Shown one piece after another: positions 4,474 to 5,860 of a stretch of 5,860 nucleotides of DNA. The notes under the pieces are model-generated. The model was not told the origin of the DNA. It searched no databases and saw nothing but the letters and a program-made list of their open reading frames with translations. The position numbers were made by a program, and so were the translations under genes. This DNA comes from UBA287 sp034190325 (GTDB lineage Archaea > Thermoplasmatota > UBA186 > UBA287). The stretch is taken from contig JAXHST010000002.1 of the NCBI GenBank assembly GCA_034190325.1, positions 1 to 5,860 of the forward strand. The letters are read 5' to 3'. Numbering within the stretch: position 1 is the stretch's first letter; each line of letters begins with the position of its first letter.

Positions 4474-5664
4474 ATGGATATAGTTCTTAATCTTGGCATA
4501 CTGCTGCTTATAGCGTACATCTTTGCTTTTTTTGCCAGAAAAAAAGTGCCGAGTGTTCTGACCTATATCCTGATAGGACTTGTTCTGGGCAGATCTATAG
4601 CAAACTTTATAGATCCAACCTTTATGCAACTTGATTCACTTCTCTCTACGCTTGTTCTGGCATTTATAGCATTTGAGATAGGTGATACATTTAGATGGAA
4701 TAACATAAAGCAGCTCGGCGTAAAGTCTATAGCACTCAGCACTTTTGAAGGAACCCTTACCGCCATTATAGTTTCAACAGGATTAATGGCTCTTTTTTAC
4801 ACTGGCATCCTCCATGTAGCCCACCCTATGCCTGTAGCACTGCTCCTTGGAGCTACCGCAGCTGCAACCGCCCCTGCAGCTACATTTATGGTTGTAAAAG
4901 AAAGAAAGGCCAGAGGGATCTTTACAGACTATCTTCTGATGGCCGTGACATTCGATGATGCAGTTGGCATAATAATATTTGATTTTTGCACGGTGATAGC
5001 GAGAGCTCTCCTTTATAGAGGTGGTATAAACATGGCAGAGGCTATTGTTGCTCCCCTGCAGGAGATTGGTTATTCGGTTCTCTGCGGTGCAGCTCTGGGG
5101 CTTCTGCTGGTTCTTATCTGCAGGTATATACGTGAAAAGGAAGGCTCTCTACTGGTGTCTATCGCCATGGTTTTGCTTGCCGCTGGCCTATCGAACCAGT
5201 TTGGCTTTTCTCCTTTACTCAGCGCAATGGTCCTTGGTGCGGTATTTGCAAACCTTGGGAAAACGTCCAAAAATGTATTCCAGTATGTGGATGAATGGAC
5301 ACCTCCCCTATTCCTGCTGTTTTTTGTTATATCTGGTGCTAATCTCGACATTTCCCTTCTACCGCAGGTCGGGCTGATAGGCTTAGCCTATGCTCTCTTG
5401 AGGGCCTGTGGAAAGATCTTTGGGGTCAACCTCGGTGCAACCATTGTGAAAGCCCCACCGGAAATTAGAAAATATCTTGGTTTTGCCATGCTGCCGCAGG
5501 CTGGTGTTGCCATAGGGTTTGCTATGCTGATAAAGACCATGTTCCCGGAGCTGGAGTACATAACAACAATAGTTATGACTATTGTGATAATATTCGAGAT
5601 AGTGGGGCCAATTGGCACACAGTATGCCCTCGAGAAAAGTGGTTCGATTGAGAAAGGGGTATAA
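4474..5664 (+). CDS. CPA2-type cation (Na+ or K+):proton antiporter
   Basis: This 396-residue membrane protein has about 12-13 helices and the layout of the monovalent cation:proton antiporter-2 family (Na_H_Exchanger fold). TAPAATFMVV (132-141) sits where the unwound helix 4 of the fold is expected. TFDDAVGIIIFD (159-170) supplies an Asp-Asp pair (161-162), the ion-binding signature associated with electrogenic members such as NhaA and NapA. LLRACGKIFG (308-317) has conserved Arg and Lys, and GFAMLPQAGVAIGFA (336-350) is the usual glycine-rich helix near the C-terminus. It lacks the C-terminal TrkA/RCK nucleotide-binding domain of KefB/KefC-like proteins. It should exchange internal Na+ or K+ against protons in the cytoplasmic membrane for pH or ion balance; ion choice is not decidable here. 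It has its own TATA box, no Shine-Dalgarno sequence, and is the intact partner of the decayed copy upstream. The family call is firm. Confidence 0.88.
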   Translation: MDIVLNLGILLLIAYIFAFFARKKVPSVLTYILIGLVLGRSIANFIDPTFMQLDSLLSTLVLAFIAFEIGDTFRWNNIKQLGVKSIALSTFEGTLTAIIVSTGLMALFYTGILHVAHPMPVALLLGATAAATAPAATFMVVKERKARGIFTDYLLMAVTFDDAVGIIIFDFCTVIARALLYRGGINMAEAIVAPLQEIGYSVLCGAALGLLLVLICRYIREKEGSLLVSIAMVLLAAGLSNQFGFSPLLSAMVLGAVFANLGKTSKNVFQYVDEWTPPLFLLFFVISGANLDISLLPQVGLIGLAYALLRACGKIFGVNLGATIVKAPPEIRKYLGFAMLPQAGVAIGFAMLIKTMFPELEYITTIVMTIVIIFEIVGPIGTQYALEKSGSIEKGV

Positions 5665-5666
5665 AA
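5660..5666 (+). promoter_or_regulatory. TATA box of the right-edge gene
   Basis: TATAAAA overlaps the antiporter stop codon and is centred about 23 bases before the GTG at 5686. The spacing again suggests a leaderless transcript and supports that GTG as the start. Confidence 0.45.
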
Positions 5667-5685
5667 CAATAGAGACATTTTCTTT

Positions 5686-5860
5686 GTGAAGTGCATAAGG
5701 ATAAATGGGGAAAGCACTGAGGGGGCACATGGTGATATCATCTGTGCAGGCAGCATCCTGATAAAGAGCACCGGGATAGAAGTCCTTCAGAGCCTGGAGG
5801 GAAAGAAAATAGCGGATATGAAAATTATGGATACGGGCTATCTTGAGGCAGAGATGGCGC
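5686..5860 (+). CDS. Unrecognised protein, partial (N-terminal 58 residues)
   Basis: The frame is open from the antiporter stop to the window edge. The first credible start is GTG 5686, giving MKCIRINGESTEGAHGD, then IICAGSILIKSTGIEVLQSL and EGKKIADMKIMDTGYLEAEM. The piece is soluble, with alternating strand-like and charged segments typical of a compact cytoplasmic domain, and its codon use looks like real coding sequence. There is no Shine-Dalgarno sequence; a TATA box lies about 23 bases upstream. The gene is 21 bases from the antiporter stop and on the same strand, but its own promoter makes it not necessarily part of the same transcript. No family is recognised from this fragment. Confidence 0.65.
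   Translation, partial: MKCIRINGESTEGAHGDIICAGSILIKSTGIEVLQSLEGKKIADMKIMDTGYLEAEMA

Noticed and set aside
4112..4520. Several open frames on both strands across the decayed antiporter
   Set aside because: They are by-products of the broken gene; only the pieces that align with the intact paralogue are meaningful.

Overview
The window looks archaeal, most likely euryarchaeal. Several starts have no Shine-Dalgarno sequence but carry a TATA-like element about 23-27 bases upstream, the spacing expected for leaderless archaeal transcripts. The proteins also fit: a compact oligopeptide-transporter (OPT) family permease, a CPA2-type cation:proton antiporter, and a membrane-anchored surface protein with an Ig-like domain. 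Nothing seen fixes the lineage. An anaerobic, methane-cycling euryarchaeon is only a guess.

Layout. Bases 1-550 hold only small minus-strand reading frames. There may be the start of a gene leaving the window at the left edge. Two consecutive small ORFs (38 and 67 codons) each have a well-placed Shine-Dalgarno sequence; the second encodes a predicted two-helix membrane protein. Bases 551-1037 form a mainly noncoding divergent region with TATA-like elements, two hairpins and one weak minus-strand ORF. A signal-peptide/Ig-like/C-terminal-anchor protein follows at 1038-1922 (+). Bases 1923-2307 contain a frame-broken coding remnant and then the OPT promoter, which has an operator-like inverted repeat. 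The OPT permease is at 2308-3855. Only 4 bases later begins a decayed CPA2 antiporter (3860-4437). It keeps parts of the N- and C-terminal ends but has lost about 200 central residues, including the expected ion-binding Asp-Asp pair. Its intact paralogue is at 4474-5664 behind a clear TATA box. A further, unrecognised gene starts at 5686 and runs off the right edge.

How the genes fit together. The OPT permease and the antiporter are both integral membrane transporters from families normally driven by ion gradients. Their close spacing, and the former presence of a second antiporter directly behind OPT, suggest a transport cluster that has been remodelled by tandem duplication and loss. I do not see a clearly new multi-gene system. 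The points most worth attention are the antiporter duplication and decay, the contrast between leaderless plus-strand and Shine-Dalgarno minus-strand starts, the inverted repeat over the OPT promoter, and the minus-strand small-protein pair.
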